The translations under genes and the position numbers were made by a program. Of a stretch of DNA of 64,000 nt, positions 10,144-21,600 are shown in pieces. Location: contig JAIXTP010000022.1 of NCBI GenBank assembly GCA_027483895.1, positions 124,001 to 188,000 on the forward strand, given 5' to 3'. Origin of the DNA: Hyphomicrobiales bacterium. GTDB lineage: Bacteria; Pseudomonadota; Alphaproteobacteria; Rhizobiales; Beijerinckiaceae. The stretch's first letter is position 1. The number at the start of each line of letters is the position of its first letter. The notes below the pieces were generated by a model that did not search any database, had not been told where the DNA came from, and was given only the letters and a program-made list of their open reading frames with translations.

Positions 10144-11027
10144 CCCGACATCTGCCCCTGTCCCCCGAGACGACCCGGCTCGAAGCACTGAAGCGTCTCG
10201 GCGAAGCCTTCCGCTCCGTCGGCATCGAAACCGCGCAGCGCGATGCGCGCCTGCTGACGCTCGATGCCGTGGGCATCGACCATCCCGACCTGATCCGCGC
10301 GCCGCGCGAGAGCATCGGCGCCGAGGCGGCGGAGAAGCTGAACGCGCATGCGGCGCGTCGCGTCGCGCGGGAGCCGGTGGCGCGGATCCTCGGGGAATGG
10401 GAATTCTGGAGCCTTCCCTTCAAGCTCTCGCCCGACACGCTGGTGCCCCGGCCCGACAGCGAGACCGTCGTGGCGGCCGCGCTGATCGCGCTCGGCGCAC
10501 GACGCCACGAGAACGAGGGCGTGCGCGTTCTCGATCTCGGTACCGGATCGGGCTGTCTGCTGATCGCGCTTCTGCACGAAATGCCGGGGGCGAGCGGGAT
10601 CGGGATCGACCTTTCGCCCGGAGCGGTCGAAACCGCGCGCTCCAATGCGCGGCTCAACGGGGTGGACGCGCGCGCCGAATTCCGCCTCTCGGACTGGACG
10701 GCCGAGGTGGAAGGCACGTTCGATCTCGTCGTCTCCAATCCGCCCTACATCGTCGATTCGGTCCTGGAAGGGCTCGAACCCGAGGTGCGCGTGCATGATC
10801 CGCGGCTCGCGCTCTCGGGCGGTGCGGACGGGCTCGACGCCTATCGCCGCATCATCGCGCTGCTGCCGAGCGTATTGGCGCCGGGCGGCGTCGCGGCGCT
10901 CGAGATCGGCTCCGATCAGGCGGACAGCGTGACGGCGCTTGCGACCGAGGCGGGTTTCGCGGTCGACGGGCCTTACGCCGATTTCGGCGCCCGGCCGCGC
11001 GCGCTGGTGCTGAAACCTAAGCGCTGA
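10140..11027 (+). CDS. prmC: Release factor glutamine methyltransferase
   Basis: 295 residues starting at the ATG that overlaps the prfA stop; the reading frame continues far upstream inside prfA but that part is a shadow. PrmC methylates the glutamine of the GGQ motif in release factors. It has the SAM motif [15 protein letters not shown] and the NPPY substrate-binding motif at residues 200-203 (SNPPYIVDS). The N-terminal helical domain (residues 1-90) is present. It is the natural partner of prfA in a coupled operon. Confidence 0.96.
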   Translation: MTRHLPLSPETTRLEALKRLGEAFRSVGIETAQRDARLLTLDAVGIDHPDLIRAPRESIGAEAAEKLNAHAARRVAREPVARILGEWEFWSLPFKLSPDTLVPRPDSETVVAAALIALGARRHENEGVRVLDLGTGSGCLLIALLHEMPGASGIGIDLSPGAVETARSNARLNGVDARAEFRLSDWTAEVEGTFDLVVSNPPYIVDSVLEGLEPEVRVHDPRLALSGGADGLDAYRRIIALLPSVLAPGGVAALEIGSDQADSVTALATEAGFAVDGPYADFGARPRALVLKPKR

Positions 11028-11390
11028 ATTCGCTGTTCATGCGCGCAATAACGCTTGGTTTCGACGCTGCGACCGCTTATTGTGATCATGAACGGAATCG
11101 TGGATCGCGCGGTCTCGCAAGAGCAAGGCGCTCGTCGATGAACCGGCCCGTTTCGATGAAGCCGGATCTCCGAAGCACCGTTTCTTCCGGTTCTGCGAAG
11201 GCGATCAAGCGGTTGCTCGAACCATTCAGACCATAAGGACCGAATGCGAGGTCCGTGGCGATGCGGCTCATGCCCCGATCGCCGAAGCGAAGGATCGACC
11301 GAAGGGCTTCGCGCGAAGATGAAACCGGACCGCCGGCCGGATCACGGCGGTTCTCTCACTCGACCTGAACGTGACGGACAAGGACGTTCG
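11028..11390. other. Intergenic gap between prmC and the DUF4167 gene
   Basis: 363 bases with no gene I trust. Short open frames exist on both strands (about 61-65 codons, around 11039-11271) but they overlap each other antisense, lack good ribosome sites and match no family I know. A promoter candidate lies near its left end (11053-11081), which would give the next gene a long 5' untranslated region. Confidence 0.5.
11053..11081 (+). promoter_or_regulatory. Candidate sigma-70-type promoter
   Basis: TTGGTT (11053-11058) and TATTGT (11076-11081) are separated by 17 bases. If used, the transcript would run about 300 bases before the DUF4167 start. Single-site pattern match only. Confidence 0.3.
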
Positions 11391-12287
11391 ATGAGACCCA
11401 ATCATCAGAACAAGCGCATGCGGGGCAGAAACCGCGGCGGTGGCGGCGGCGGCGGTGGTGGCGGCAAAGGACCGAACCCGCTGACGCGCAGCTACGAGTC
11501 GAACGGACCCGACGTTAAGATCCGCGGCACCGCGCATCACATCGCGGAGAAGTATCTCCAGCTCGGTCGTGATGCGCAGGCTTCCGGCGACTACGTCAAC
11601 GCCGAGAACTATTTCCAGCACGCCGAACATTATCTGCGCATCATCGCCGCGGCGAACGAGCAGATGCGGCTGACGAACCCGAATTTCCGTCCGTACGAAA
11701 TCGCCGGTCAGGATTCCGACGAGGACGAGGACGAGACGGTCTTCTCGGGCGACGCGCCGCAGCCGGAAGTCCGCTTCCCCGCGGTCGTCACCGGCGACGA
11801 GGATCAGCCCGACGTACCGGCCCGCGCCTTCCCGCAGCGGGAGGGCCGCGATTTCCAGCCGCGCAATCGCGACCGCGACTTCCAAGGCCGCAATCGCGAA
11901 TTCCAGCCGCGCGAAGGCCGCGAGCCGCGCCCCCCGCGCGAGGGCGGCGACGTCCAGCCGCGTGAACAGCGCGAATTCCAGCCGCGCGGCGAGGGCGAAG
12001 AGCGTGCTCCGCGCGAAGGGCGGTTCAACCGCTTCGAGCGTCGCGGGCCGCGCCCGGAGCGCGCGCCGATCGCCGAAGGCGCCGAGCAGCCCGGTCTGCC
12101 CGCCTTCATCACCGCGCCGGTCCGCACGCCCGTTTCGGAAGGTCCCGAGGACTCCGCGGCGGAGACGGCACCCGCCGTCACGGCGGAGGGCGAGGGCTTC
12201 CCGGTGAAGGAACGCCGCCGTCGCGGCCGCCCGCGGAAGACCGCGGAGGCGGATGCGCCCGCCGGAGCCGACGACGCGGGCGAGTGA
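11391..12287 (+). CDS. DUF4167 domain protein, basic and disordered
   Basis: 298 residues from the ATG at 11391; the frame is open further upstream, but MRPNHQNKRMRGR is the family-typical beginning. The DUF4167 domain (about residues 1-95) has an Arg-rich start, a poly-Gly run of ten (about 16-25), and a conserved helical part with HHIAEKYLQLGRDA and ENYFQHAEHYLRI. The rest is low complexity with repeated EFQPR / REGRE-type units (about 150-225) and an acidic-basic tail ending in a KERRRRGRPRKT AT-hook-like patch. The family is found downstream of prfA-prmC in Hyphomicrobiales. Function is unknown; RNA or nucleic-acid binding is my inference from composition. A strong terminator follows. Confidence 0.9.
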   Translation: MRPNHQNKRMRGRNRGGGGGGGGGGKGPNPLTRSYESNGPDVKIRGTAHHIAEKYLQLGRDAQASGDYVNAENYFQHAEHYLRIIAAANEQMRLTNPNFRPYEIAGQDSDEDEDETVFSGDAPQPEVRFPAVVTGDEDQPDVPARAFPQREGRDFQPRNRDRDFQGRNREFQPREGREPRPPREGGDVQPREQREFQPRGEGEERAPREGRFNRFERRGPRPERAPIAEGAEQPGLPAFITAPVRTPVSEGPEDSAAETAPAVTAEGEGFPVKERRRRGRPRKTAEADAPAGADDAGE

Positions 12288-12314
12288 TCCCGCCGATCAT
12301 TCTCTGAAGATCCG

Positions 12315-12345
12315 AAAGGAGGGCCTCGTGCCCTCCTTTTTCGTT
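12315..12345 (+). terminator. Rho-independent terminator after the DUF4167 gene
   Basis: A perfect 10-bp stem (AAAGGAGGGC at 12315-12324 with GCCCTCCTTT at 12330-12339), 5-base loop, followed by a T-rich tract. It ends the prfA-prmC-DUF4167 transcript, so the holin-like gene downstream needs its own promoter or readthrough. Confidence 0.88.
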
Positions 12346-12381
12346 TTGCGTTCCTTTTTCCCATTTCGAACGGAGCCTCGA

Positions 12382-12909
12382 ATGAATTCTTCCGAGTTCA
12401 ACGACCTGATCGCGACGGTAGCCCCGACCATCGCCGGCGCTTTGGGCGGACCGCTCGCAGGCCTCGCCGTCCGAGCGATCGCCCTCGCCCTCACGGGCCG
12501 AGAGGATGCCGCCTCCGACGACGTGCAGGCCCGTCTGGCCGGTGCGACGCCCACGGATCTCGCCGCGCTCAAGACGGCGGAAACGGAGTTCCGGGCCCGC
12601 CTGAAGGCGCTCGATATCGATCTCGAACGGATCGCGTCGCGCGACCGTGCCGATGCGCGGCGTCGCGAGACGGAACTGAAGGATCGAGCCCCGGTCATCC
12701 TCGCCGCCGTGGTCACGATCGGATTTTTCGGGACCTTGGCGCTGGTGCTTCGCTTCGGCCTCCGGCCGCAGGGCGGGGAGGCGGTGCTCGTGATGCTGGG
12801 CGCGCTCGCGACGGGGTGGACCGCCGTGCTCAACTACTATTTCGGCTCCTCGGCCGGGTCGGCGGCGAAGAACGCCCTGCTCGAGCGCATGACGGGGCAG
12901 CGTTCGTGA
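12382..12909 (+). CDS. Three-transmembrane holin-like protein (GTA-type holin family)
   Basis: 175 residues from the ATG at 12382, which is preceded by CGGAG; the frame is open upstream through the terminator, so upstream starts are unlikely. Three hydrophobic segments are visible: about residues 10-35, about 112-132 (VILAAVVTIGFFGTLALVL) and about 142-162. The last is followed by NYYFGSSAGSAAKNALL, the signature of the Pfam family of 3-TM holins named for gene-transfer-agent release (PF11351). Between them is a charged helical region (about 45-110). The stop overlaps the GTG start of an endolysin-like gene. No phage structural gene is nearby. The family call is by motif recognition; a lysis role is inference. 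Confidence 0.78.
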   Translation: MNSSEFNDLIATVAPTIAGALGGPLAGLAVRAIALALTGREDAASDDVQARLAGATPTDLAALKTAETEFRARLKALDIDLERIASRDRADARRRETELKDRAPVILAAVVTIGFFGTLALVLRFGLRPQGGEAVLVMLGALATGWTAVLNYYFGSSAGSAAKNALLERMTGQRS

Positions 12910-13478
12910 CGGCCCTCGATTTCGTCGTCGCGCTGTTCCGCCGATGGCGGGTCGGCGCGACGCCCGCGGACGGGATCGCCACGGAGGGGCCCGCTTGGCT
13001 TCGCGAAGCAGAGCGTCTCCGGGGCGTTCATGAAACGCCGGGTCCAAGTTCGACCGCGGAAATCATGGCATGGGCGGCCGATCAGGCGCCTTGGATCCGG
13101 GCCGCCTATGTCGGCGATCACATCCCCTGGTGCGGATTGTTCGCGGCCCACTGCATCCGCAAGGCGGGATTGCCCTTGCCGAAGAACCCGCTCTCGGCCC
13201 TCGCATGGGCGGAGTGGGGCCGGCCGCTCGATCGACCCGCGCGCGGAGCCGTCGCCGTGTTCGGCCGTGCGGGCGGCGGGCATGTCGGCTTCGTGGTCGG
13301 AGAGGGGCCGCGCGGCGATCTCCTCGTGCTCGGCGGCAACCAGAGCGACAGCGTCGGCACGGCGCGCTTCGCCAAGGAACGGCTGGTGGCGATCCGATGG
13401 CCCGGCGGCGTCTCCATACCCCGTGACGCGCCCGTGCTTCGGGATGCCGCCGCGCCCGTTTCGACGAACGAGGCCTAG
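12906..13478 (+). CDS. TIGR02594-type CHAP/NlpC-like peptidase, putative endolysin
   Basis: 190 residues from the GTG at 12906, overlapping the holin-like stop as GTGA. No signal peptide is visible, as expected for an endolysin that needs a holin. The core resembles the TIGR02594 family: IPWCGLFAAHCIRKAGLPLP with the probable nucleophile Cys, GGGHVGFVVGEG with the His, and VLGGNQSDSV with a polar third residue. These match cysteine-type cell-wall amidases/peptidases. The first 40 residues are not conserved in a way I recognise. It is co-translated with the holin-like gene and stops 4 bases before the convergent MOSC gene. Cell-wall hydrolysis is inferred from family and pairing. Confidence 0.75.
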   Translation: MTALDFVVALFRRWRVGATPADGIATEGPAWLREAERLRGVHETPGPSSTAEIMAWAADQAPWIRAAYVGDHIPWCGLFAAHCIRKAGLPLPKNPLSALAWAEWGRPLDRPARGAVAVFGRAGGGHVGFVVGEGPRGDLLVLGGNQSDSVGTARFAKERLVAIRWPGGVSIPRDAPVLRDAAAPVSTNEA

Positions 13479-13482
13479 GTCC

Positions 13483-14247
13483 TCAGGCGACCGTGAGCGT
13501 CGTGCCCGGCGTGATCGTCCCGCCCTCGACCACGTCGGCATAGATGCCGCAATCGGAATGGCCGTGGGCCTCGTCGAGCGCTCGCGGGATCTGCATGTCG
13601 CGGATGCCGGTGGCCGGGTCGACATCGGTCGCGGCACAGCGGACGATCCGCTTCACGACGCGCAGTCGGACGCCGTCTTCCGTCACGAGGTCCTTGCCGA
13701 CCAGGTCGAACTCGCGCCATGCGGGCAGGCCCGTGACATGGAGATTGGCCCGGAAGCGCAGCGGATCGACGGGCCGTCCGATGCGCTCTTCGAGTGCGGC
13801 GACGGCGGCGAGATTGAGGATGGACAAGACCCGGCGGGGCGTGTCCGAGAAGCTGAAGCCGGGGCATTCGAGAACGCGGGGCGCGCCGCGCAGTTCGGCG
13901 GGCATGAACCGTCCGAAAAAGGCCTCCACGGCCGTCCGGCCCTCGGGGGTCGAAAGATCCCCGCTCACGGTCTCCGTGCCGGTCTCGATGGTCAGGACCG
14001 TCGTCGCGTCGTCGAAGCGGGTGCGCAGCGTCGCGAGCCGCTCGTTGCGCATCAGCATCAGGAAGTGGATCTTCTTGATGTGCACGGGTGCCGCCGTGTC
14101 GAAGCCGGACGGGCCGTTCTCGACGGCGTATCGGCGATCTCCCGGGATCGTGTCGCCCGGCGTCAGCACGGCCGAGGCCAGCCTTTCGGGTGACAGCCCT
14201 TTGACGGGGTAGCGCCTGATCGACTCGATCGTCACCGTTTCCCGCAT
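13483..14247 (-). CDS. MOSC domain-containing protein
   Basis: 254 residues. An N-terminal MOSC beta-barrel domain (about 1-110; RRYPVKGLSPE near the start is characteristic) precedes a MOSC domain (about 120-250) with RFRANLHVTGLPAWREFDLVG and a C-terminal GIYADVVEGGTITPGT. MOSC proteins bind sulfur carried by a cysteine or the molybdenum cofactor (YcbX, mARC relatives). The exact reaction here is unknown. It is divergent from clpB across a 137-base gap and convergent with the endolysin-like gene. Confidence 0.85.
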   Translation of the reverse strand: MRETVTIESIRRYPVKGLSPERLASAVLTPGDTIPGDRRYAVENGPSGFDTAAPVHIKKIHFLMLMRNERLATLRTRFDDATTVLTIETGTETVSGDLSTPEGRTAVEAFFGRFMPAELRGAPRVLECPGFSFSDTPRRVLSILNLAAVAALEERIGRPVDPLRFRANLHVTGLPAWREFDLVGKDLVTEDGVRLRVVKRIVRCAATDVDPATGIRDMQIPRALDEAHGHSDCGIYADVVEGGTITPGTTLTVA

Positions 14248-14256
14248 CGTCGCCCC

Positions 14257-14288
14257 CTTCCGACTTCCGAATCCCCTGCCTATCTAAC
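14257..14288 (+). promoter_or_regulatory. Candidate heat-shock (RpoH-type) promoter of clpB
   Basis: CTTCCG at 14257-14262 lies 18 bases (counted from the end of CTTC) before CCTATCTAAC (14279-14288). The downstream block agrees with the alphaproteobacterial RpoH -10 pattern (CYTATNTNNG) in all but the last base. The -35 is weaker (CTTC instead of CTTG). The ClpB start is about 95 bases further on. RpoH control of clpB is established in related bacteria; this site is a pattern match. Confidence 0.42.
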
Positions 14289-14384
14289 CGACGGAAGGTC
14301 GCCGCGCGAAGGGGCCTTCCGGATCGTTAGGGGTGCGGACCGGGCCCGATACGGGGCGGGACGCACGGCCGAAAGGAGATCGGG

Positions 14385-17006
<2,622 letters not shown>

Positions 17007-17044
17007 AAAGAGAACGGGCGGCCTCAGGGCCGCCCGTTCTCTTT
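17007..17044. terminator. Strong bidirectional terminator between clpB and the sugar-acid operon
   Basis: A perfect 17-bp stem (17007-17023 with 17028-17044) and a 4-base loop TCAG, flanked by A-rich and T-rich ends. It starts on the base after the clpB stop codon and serves the convergent operon ending at 17061 as well. Confidence 0.9.
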
Positions 17045-17060
17045 CATCGTGCCCCGAGCC

Positions 17061-18053
17061 TCAGGCGATCTTGCCGCCGAGTTCGTCCTCGATATGGACG
17101 CGGATGATCTCTTCGAAGGTCTTCTCCGCCTTGAAGCCGAGGGATTCGGCGCGGCGCGCGTCGAAATTCCGCGGCCAACCCGCGACGATCCTGATGATCG
17201 CCTCGTCCGGCACCTTCTTGATGCGGGCCACGACCTTTTCTCCCGCGACGCGGCGGAGCGCCTCGATCTGCTCGCCGACCGTGCAGGACAGGCCGGGCAT
17301 GGTCAGGTTGCGGCGGGCGCCGAGCTTCTCTCCGTCGATCGTCGCGGCATGGAGCATGAACTCCACCGCAGCCCGCGGCGAAGCGTGCCAATGGCGCACG
17401 TCCTCGGAGACGGGCAGCACCGCTTCGTGCCCGGCGAGCGGCTCGCGGATGATGTTGGAGAAGAAGCCCGAGGCGGCGGCGTTGGGCTTGCCGGGGCGCA
17501 CGCAGATGGTCGGGAAGCGGATGCCCACGCCGTCGAAGAAGCCCTTGCGGGTGTAGTCCGCCAGCAGCAGTTCGCCGATCGCCTTCTGGGTGCCGTAGCT
17601 CGTCAGCGGCGTCGTGAAGAATTCGTCGTGGATCGCTTCGGGGAAGGGCGCGCCGAACACCGCGATCGACGAGGTGAAGACGATGCGCGGCTTGTAGGCC
17701 CCGTCCGACTTCATGTTGAGGGCGCGGACGGCCTCGAACAGGAAGCGCGTTCCGTCGAGATTGATCCGGTAGCCCTTGTCGAATTCGCGCTCCGCCTCGC
17801 CCGAAACGATCGCGGCGAGGTGGAAGATGACGTCCGGCTTGTCGGCGACGAGTTTCTCCGCCTCGCCCGGCAGGGAGAAGTCGGAGGCGAGCGTCTTGGA
17901 CGCGAAGGCGGCGCCCGTCGGAGCGACGGGCTCGATCACGTCGTGAAGCGTGGCCTTGGTGATGGTCTTGCCGTCCAGCTTGCCGTCCTTGGCGAGCCGT
18001 TCGACGAGCTTGCGTCCGGCCATGCCGGCCGCACCGATGACGAGAACGTGCAT
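17061..18053 (-). CDS. denD: NAD-dependent epimerase/dehydratase-family, D-erythronate dehydrogenase-like
   Basis: 330 residues from the ATG at 18053. Rossmann start MHVLVIGAAGMAGRKL; catalytic Tyr and Lys in LTSYGTQKAIGELLL; the RFPTICVRPGKPNAAASGFFSNIIREPL segment is typical of the DenD group. DenD oxidises D-erythronate at C2 in tetronate catabolism. It is the last gene of a leftward operon starting 10 bases after the SDR stop. The specific substrate is inferred from family resemblance; a related sugar acid is possible given the dehydratase at the head of the operon. Confidence 0.75.
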   Translation of the reverse strand: MHVLVIGAAGMAGRKLVERLAKDGKLDGKTITKATLHDVIEPVAPTGAAFASKTLASDFSLPGEAEKLVADKPDVIFHLAAIVSGEAEREFDKGYRINLDGTRFLFEAVRALNMKSDGAYKPRIVFTSSIAVFGAPFPEAIHDEFFTTPLTSYGTQKAIGELLLADYTRKGFFDGVGIRFPTICVRPGKPNAAASGFFSNIIREPLAGHEAVLPVSEDVRHWHASPRAAVEFMLHAATIDGEKLGARRNLTMPGLSCTVGEQIEALRRVAGEKVVARIKKVPDEAIIRIVAGWPRNFDARRAESLGFKAEKTFEEIIRVHIEDELGGKIA

Positions 18054-18063
18054 GGTCTTCTCC

Positions 18064-18810
18064 TCAGAGCGCGAAGCCGCCGTCGACGAGGAAGATCTGC
18101 CCCGTCGTATAGGACGCCTCATCGGCGGCGAGATAGACGGCCATCGCCGCGATCTCCTGCGGCGTGCCGAGCCGGCCGATGGGCTGGCGGTCGATGAAGG
18201 CCTGCCGCACTTCCGCGAGCGGCTTGCCCGTGTCCTTGGCGAGCGTCTCGATGCGCTGATCGAGCGACGGGCTTTCGATGGTGCCGGGGCAGATCGCATT
18301 GGCGCGGATGCCCTTGCGGATGAAGTCCGCCGCGACCGACTTCGTGAGACCGATCACCGCCGCCTTGGTCGTGCCGTAAGCGTAGCGGTTCGGAATGCCG
18401 CGTACGGAACCGGCGCCCGAGGCGATGTTGACGATCGCGCCCTTGCCCTTGGCCAGCATGCCCGGCAGGAAGGCCTGGATCGTACGGTGCATCGAGGTGA
18501 CGTTGAGATCGAAGGAGCGGTTCCAGGCCGCCATGTCGGTGTCGAGCGCGGAGCCGTGATGCACCCAGCCCGCCGCGTTCACCAGAATGTCGATCGCGCC
18601 GACCTTTTCGGCGAAGGCCTTCACGGCCTTGTCCGACGTCACGTCCAGCTTGCGGCGCTTGGCCCGGGCGAGCCCGTCGAGCTTCGCGACGTCCACGTCG
18701 GTCGCCCACACCGTCGCGCCTTCGGCCACGAAGGCTTCCGCGATCGCCCGCCCGATGCCTTGGCCGGCGGCGGTGACGAGCGCCACCTTGCCCTGAAGTC
18801 GTTTCGCCAC
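18064..18810 (-). CDS. SDR-family dehydrogenase, sugar-acid or hydroxybutyrate type
   Basis: 248 residues, classical short-chain dehydrogenase. Cofactor motif TAAGQGIGRAIAEAF, NAAG, catalytic YAYGTTKAA, and C-terminal GQIFLVDGGFAL. The sequence style (AICPGTIESPSLDQRI, RQPIGRLGTPQEIA) is that of the group containing 2-keto-3-deoxy-L-fuconate dehydrogenase and DHRS6-type 3-hydroxybutyrate dehydrogenase. With a sugar-acid dehydratase and a DenD-like protein in the same operon, oxidation of a deoxy sugar acid is the better guess. Confidence 0.82.
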   Translation of the reverse strand: MAKRLQGKVALVTAAGQGIGRAIAEAFVAEGATVWATDVDVAKLDGLARAKRRKLDVTSDKAVKAFAEKVGAIDILVNAAGWVHHGSALDTDMAAWNRSFDLNVTSMHRTIQAFLPGMLAKGKGAIVNIASGAGSVRGIPNRYAYGTTKAAVIGLTKSVAADFIRKGIRANAICPGTIESPSLDQRIETLAKDTGKPLAEVRQAFIDRQPIGRLGTPQEIAAMAVYLAADEASYTTGQIFLVDGGFAL

Positions 18811-18866
18811 GTCTCTCTCCCTTTCGGTTCTTCATGCGCCCGTTCGACCGGGCTTTTTCCGAAGGC

Positions 18867-19526
18867 CTAGCCGGCCGTGAACTCCCGCAGCTGCCGGATC
18901 TGCCGGCCTTCCGCGTCGAAATTGTCGGGCGACAGCCAGTCGCGGAAGGCCGCGCGCCGCGCCGGCCATTCCTCGTCCAGCATCGAGAACCAGGCCGTGT
19001 CCCGGTTCCGGCCCTTGACGATCATGTGCTTGCGGAACACGCCCTCCGGCGTGAATCCGAAGCGCTGCGCGGCGCGCTTCGAAGGCTCGTTCACCGCGTT
19101 GCACTTCCATTCGAGACGCCGATAGCCCAGCTCGTCGAAGGCGTATTCCGCGACGAGGAACACCGCCTCCGTCGCGAGCGGCGTGCGCTGCATCACCGGC
19201 GCGAAGACGATGTTGCCGAGCTCGATGACGCCGGCCGCGGGCCGGATCTCCATCAGGGTCAGAATGCCCCGCGCGCGCCCGTTCGACTGGTCGACGACGG
19301 CGAAGGAGAGCGGATCGGCGAGCTTCTCGCGCCCTTCGAGCCATTCCTCGAAGGCTTCGAAATCGCGGAAGGGGCCATAGGGCAGATAGTCCCAGACGCG
19401 CTCATGCCCGTCGAGCGCACCCCAAAGGTCCTCGGCGTGCCGCTCGGCCTCGAGCGGCTCGATGCGCACGAGGCGGCCCTCGCGGGTGACGCGGGCGGGC
19501 GGGGCGGCGAAGGGCGTGTGAAGCAT
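18867..19526 (-). CDS. GNAT-family N-acetyltransferase (RimJ/RimL type)
   Basis: 219 residues. YLPYGPF near residue 50, GNIVFAPVMQRTPLATEA in the acetyl-CoA-binding region, and WKCNAVNEPSKRAAQRFGF are typical of the RimJ/RimL-like branch. It lies between the dehydratase (49 bases upstream) and the SDR (56 bases downstream) on the same strand, so it is probably co-transcribed with sugar-acid genes. An acetyltransferase in such an operon is unusual; the substrate is unknown. Confidence 0.85.
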   Translation of the reverse strand: MLHTPFAAPPARVTREGRLVRIEPLEAERHAEDLWGALDGHERVWDYLPYGPFRDFEAFEEWLEGREKLADPLSFAVVDQSNGRARGILTLMEIRPAAGVIELGNIVFAPVMQRTPLATEAVFLVAEYAFDELGYRRLEWKCNAVNEPSKRAAQRFGFTPEGVFRKHMIVKGRNRDTAWFSMLDEEWPARRAAFRDWLSPDNFDAEGRQIRQLREFTAG

Positions 19527-19575
19527 GGCGCTGTCCGGCGGTGCGGGCGGGCGCGCGGGGCGCCCGCCGCCGGCG

Positions 19576-21390
19576 TCAGTGATTGTCGCGGGGCACCCCG
19601 TGCGTCTGGGCGACGCGCTGGTACTTCACGGCGGGCTTCAGCACCATGCCGTTGTCGAACTGGTCGACCATCGAGCGCTGGATTTCCTGCCACGGCGTCT
19701 GGCTGGCCGGATATTTGTAGCCGCCCTGGCCCATCAGCGCCGCGCGACGCTCGGCGAGTTCCGCATCCGAGATCAGGATGTTCGCGGTGCCCTTGCCCAG
19801 ATCGATGCGCACGCGGTCGCCGGTCTTCAAGAGCGCGAGGCCGCCGTTGGCCGCCGCTTCCGGGGATGCGTTGAGGATCGAGGGCGAGCCCGAAGTGCCC
19901 GACTGGCGACCGTCGCCGATGCAGGGCAGGGCGGTGACGCCCTTTTTGATGAGGGCCGCGGGCGGCTGCATGTTCACGACTTCCGCGCCGCCGGGATAGC
20001 CGATCGGCCCCGTGCCGCGGATGAAGAGCATGCAGTTCTCGTCGATCGCGAGCGCCGGATCGTCGATCCTGTGATGGTAGTCCTCCGGCCCGTCGAACAC
20101 GATCGCCCGGCCTTCGAAAGCCTCGGGATCCTTGGGGTTCGAAAGATAGCGGTTCCGGAATTCCTCCGAGATCACGCTCGTCTTCATGATCGCGTTGTCG
20201 AAGAGATTGCCCTTCAGCACCACGAAGCCCGCGTCCTTCTTCATCGGCTTTTCGAAGGGGAAGATCACGTCGTGGTCGATGATGCGGGCGCCGCGGCAGT
20301 TCTCGCCCATCGTCCTGCCGTTCACGGTGAGCGCGTTCTCGCGGATGAGCCCGTGCTTCATGAGTTCCGCGACGACGGCGGGGACGCCGCCCGCGCGGTG
20401 ATACTCCTCGCCGAGATACTTGCCCGCGGGCTGCAGATTGACGAGCAGCGGCACCTTGTGGCCGACGCGCTCCCAGTCGTCGACCGTGAGTTCGACGCCG
20501 ATATGCTTGGCGATGGCGTTGACGTGGATCGGCGCGTTGGTCGATCCGCCGATCGCGGAATTGACGACGATCGCGTTCTCGAAGGCTTCGCGGGTCAGGA
20601 TGTCGGAGGGCTTCAGGTCTTCCCAGACCATGTCCACGATGCGCTTGCCGGTGGCGTAGGAGATCTGGCCGCGCTCGCGATAGGGCGCGGGAATCGCCGC
20701 GCAGCCCGGCAGCGACATGCCGAGCGCTTCGGCGATGGAGTTCATCGTCGAGGCCGTGCCCATCGTGTTGCAGTGGCCCACGGACGGGGCGGAAGAGGCG
20801 ACGATGTCGATGAACTCGTCATAGTCGATCTCGCCGGCGGCGAGACGCTCGCGCGACTTCCACACGACGGTGCCAGAACCCGTGCGCTCGCCTTCCCACC
20901 AGCCGTTCAGCATCGGGCCGCCGGAAAGGACGATCGCCGGGATGTTCACGGTGGCGGCGGCCATGATGCAGGCCGGCGTCGTCTTGTCGCAACCGGTCGT
21001 CAGCACCACGCCGTCGAGCGGGTAGCCGTAGAGCACCTCGACGAGACCGAGATAGGCGAGGTTCCGGTCGAGCGCCGCGGTGGGGCGCTTGCCGGTCTCC
21101 TGAATCGGATGCACCGGGAATTCGAAGGCGACGCCGCCGGCGGCCGTGATGCCTTCGCGGACGCGCTTGGCCAGTTCGAGATGGTGGCGGTTGCAGGGCG
21201 AGAGATCCGAGCCCGTCTGCGCTATGCCGATGATGGGCTTGCCGGACTGAAGCTCTTCGCGGGTCAGGCCGAAATTGAGGTAGCGCTCCAGATAGAGCGC
21301 CGTCATGCCCGGGTTCTCGGGATTGTCGAACCAGAGCTTCGACCGCAGCTCGCGGCGCTTTTGACCGCCGTTGTTCGCTCCACCCGCCAT
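19576..21390 (-). CDS. IlvD/Edd-family dehydratase, sugar-acid (arabonate-type) dehydratase
   Basis: 604 residues from the ATG at 21390, chosen for the GGAGCG ribosome site 7 bases upstream over an in-frame ATG 25 codons earlier. Cys ligands for the iron-sulfur cluster are in [10 protein letters not shown] and [11 protein letters not shown], and other family blocks include [13 protein letters not shown] and [15 protein letters not shown]. The length and the [10 protein letters not shown] segment fit the L-arabinonate/D-xylonate dehydratase branch rather than biosynthetic IlvD. It removes water from an aldonate to give a 2-keto-3-deoxy acid. It heads the leftward operon with GNAT, SDR and DenD-like genes. 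The substrate is inferred. Confidence 0.85.
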   Translation of the reverse strand: MAGGANNGGQKRRELRSKLWFDNPENPGMTALYLERYLNFGLTREELQSGKPIIGIAQTGSDLSPCNRHHLELAKRVREGITAAGGVAFEFPVHPIQETGKRPTAALDRNLAYLGLVEVLYGYPLDGVVLTTGCDKTTPACIMAAATVNIPAIVLSGGPMLNGWWEGERTGSGTVVWKSRERLAAGEIDYDEFIDIVASSAPSVGHCNTMGTASTMNSIAEALGMSLPGCAAIPAPYRERGQISYATGKRIVDMVWEDLKPSDILTREAFENAIVVNSAIGGSTNAPIHVNAIAKHIGVELTVDDWERVGHKVPLLVNLQPAGKYLGEEYHRAGGVPAVVAELMKHGLIRENALTVNGRTMGENCRGARIIDHDVIFPFEKPMKKDAGFVVLKGNLFDNAIMKTSVISEEFRNRYLSNPKDPEAFEGRAIVFDGPEDYHHRIDDPALAIDENCMLFIRGTGPIGYPGGAEVVNMQPPAALIKKGVTALPCIGDGRQSGTSGSPSILNASPEAAANGGLALLKTGDRVRIDLGKGTANILISDAELAERRAALMGQGGYKYPASQTPWQEIQRSMVDQFDNGMVLKPAVKYQRVAQTHGVPRDNH

Positions 21391-21600
21391 GACGCGCTCC
21401 CTAAAACGTTTGAACCCGGATTTTTCCGGCATTTTTTTCTCGGCTCCGAGCATCACCCGAAGCACGGGAGGAAATCAACGGCGTAAATCGCAGGTCGAGC
21501 ATTCCGCGGCGTGCGGGACCGGTTGCGCTCGCGCCTCCGATCCTGTTCAACGTTCGGCCAACGGACCCTTCGAGGTCCGATGGACAGGGAGCGATCCGTC

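Noticed and set aside
11039-11271. Two overlapping antisense short frames in the prmC-DUF4167 gap (65 codons plus strand, 61 codons minus strand)
   Set aside because: No good ribosome sites, no family resemblance, mutually antisense; the region is more simply a 5' untranslated stretch.
21391-21600. Operator between the divergent dehydratase and aminotransferase genes
   Set aside because: No convincing dyad or spaced promoter hexamers were found in this 210-base gap.
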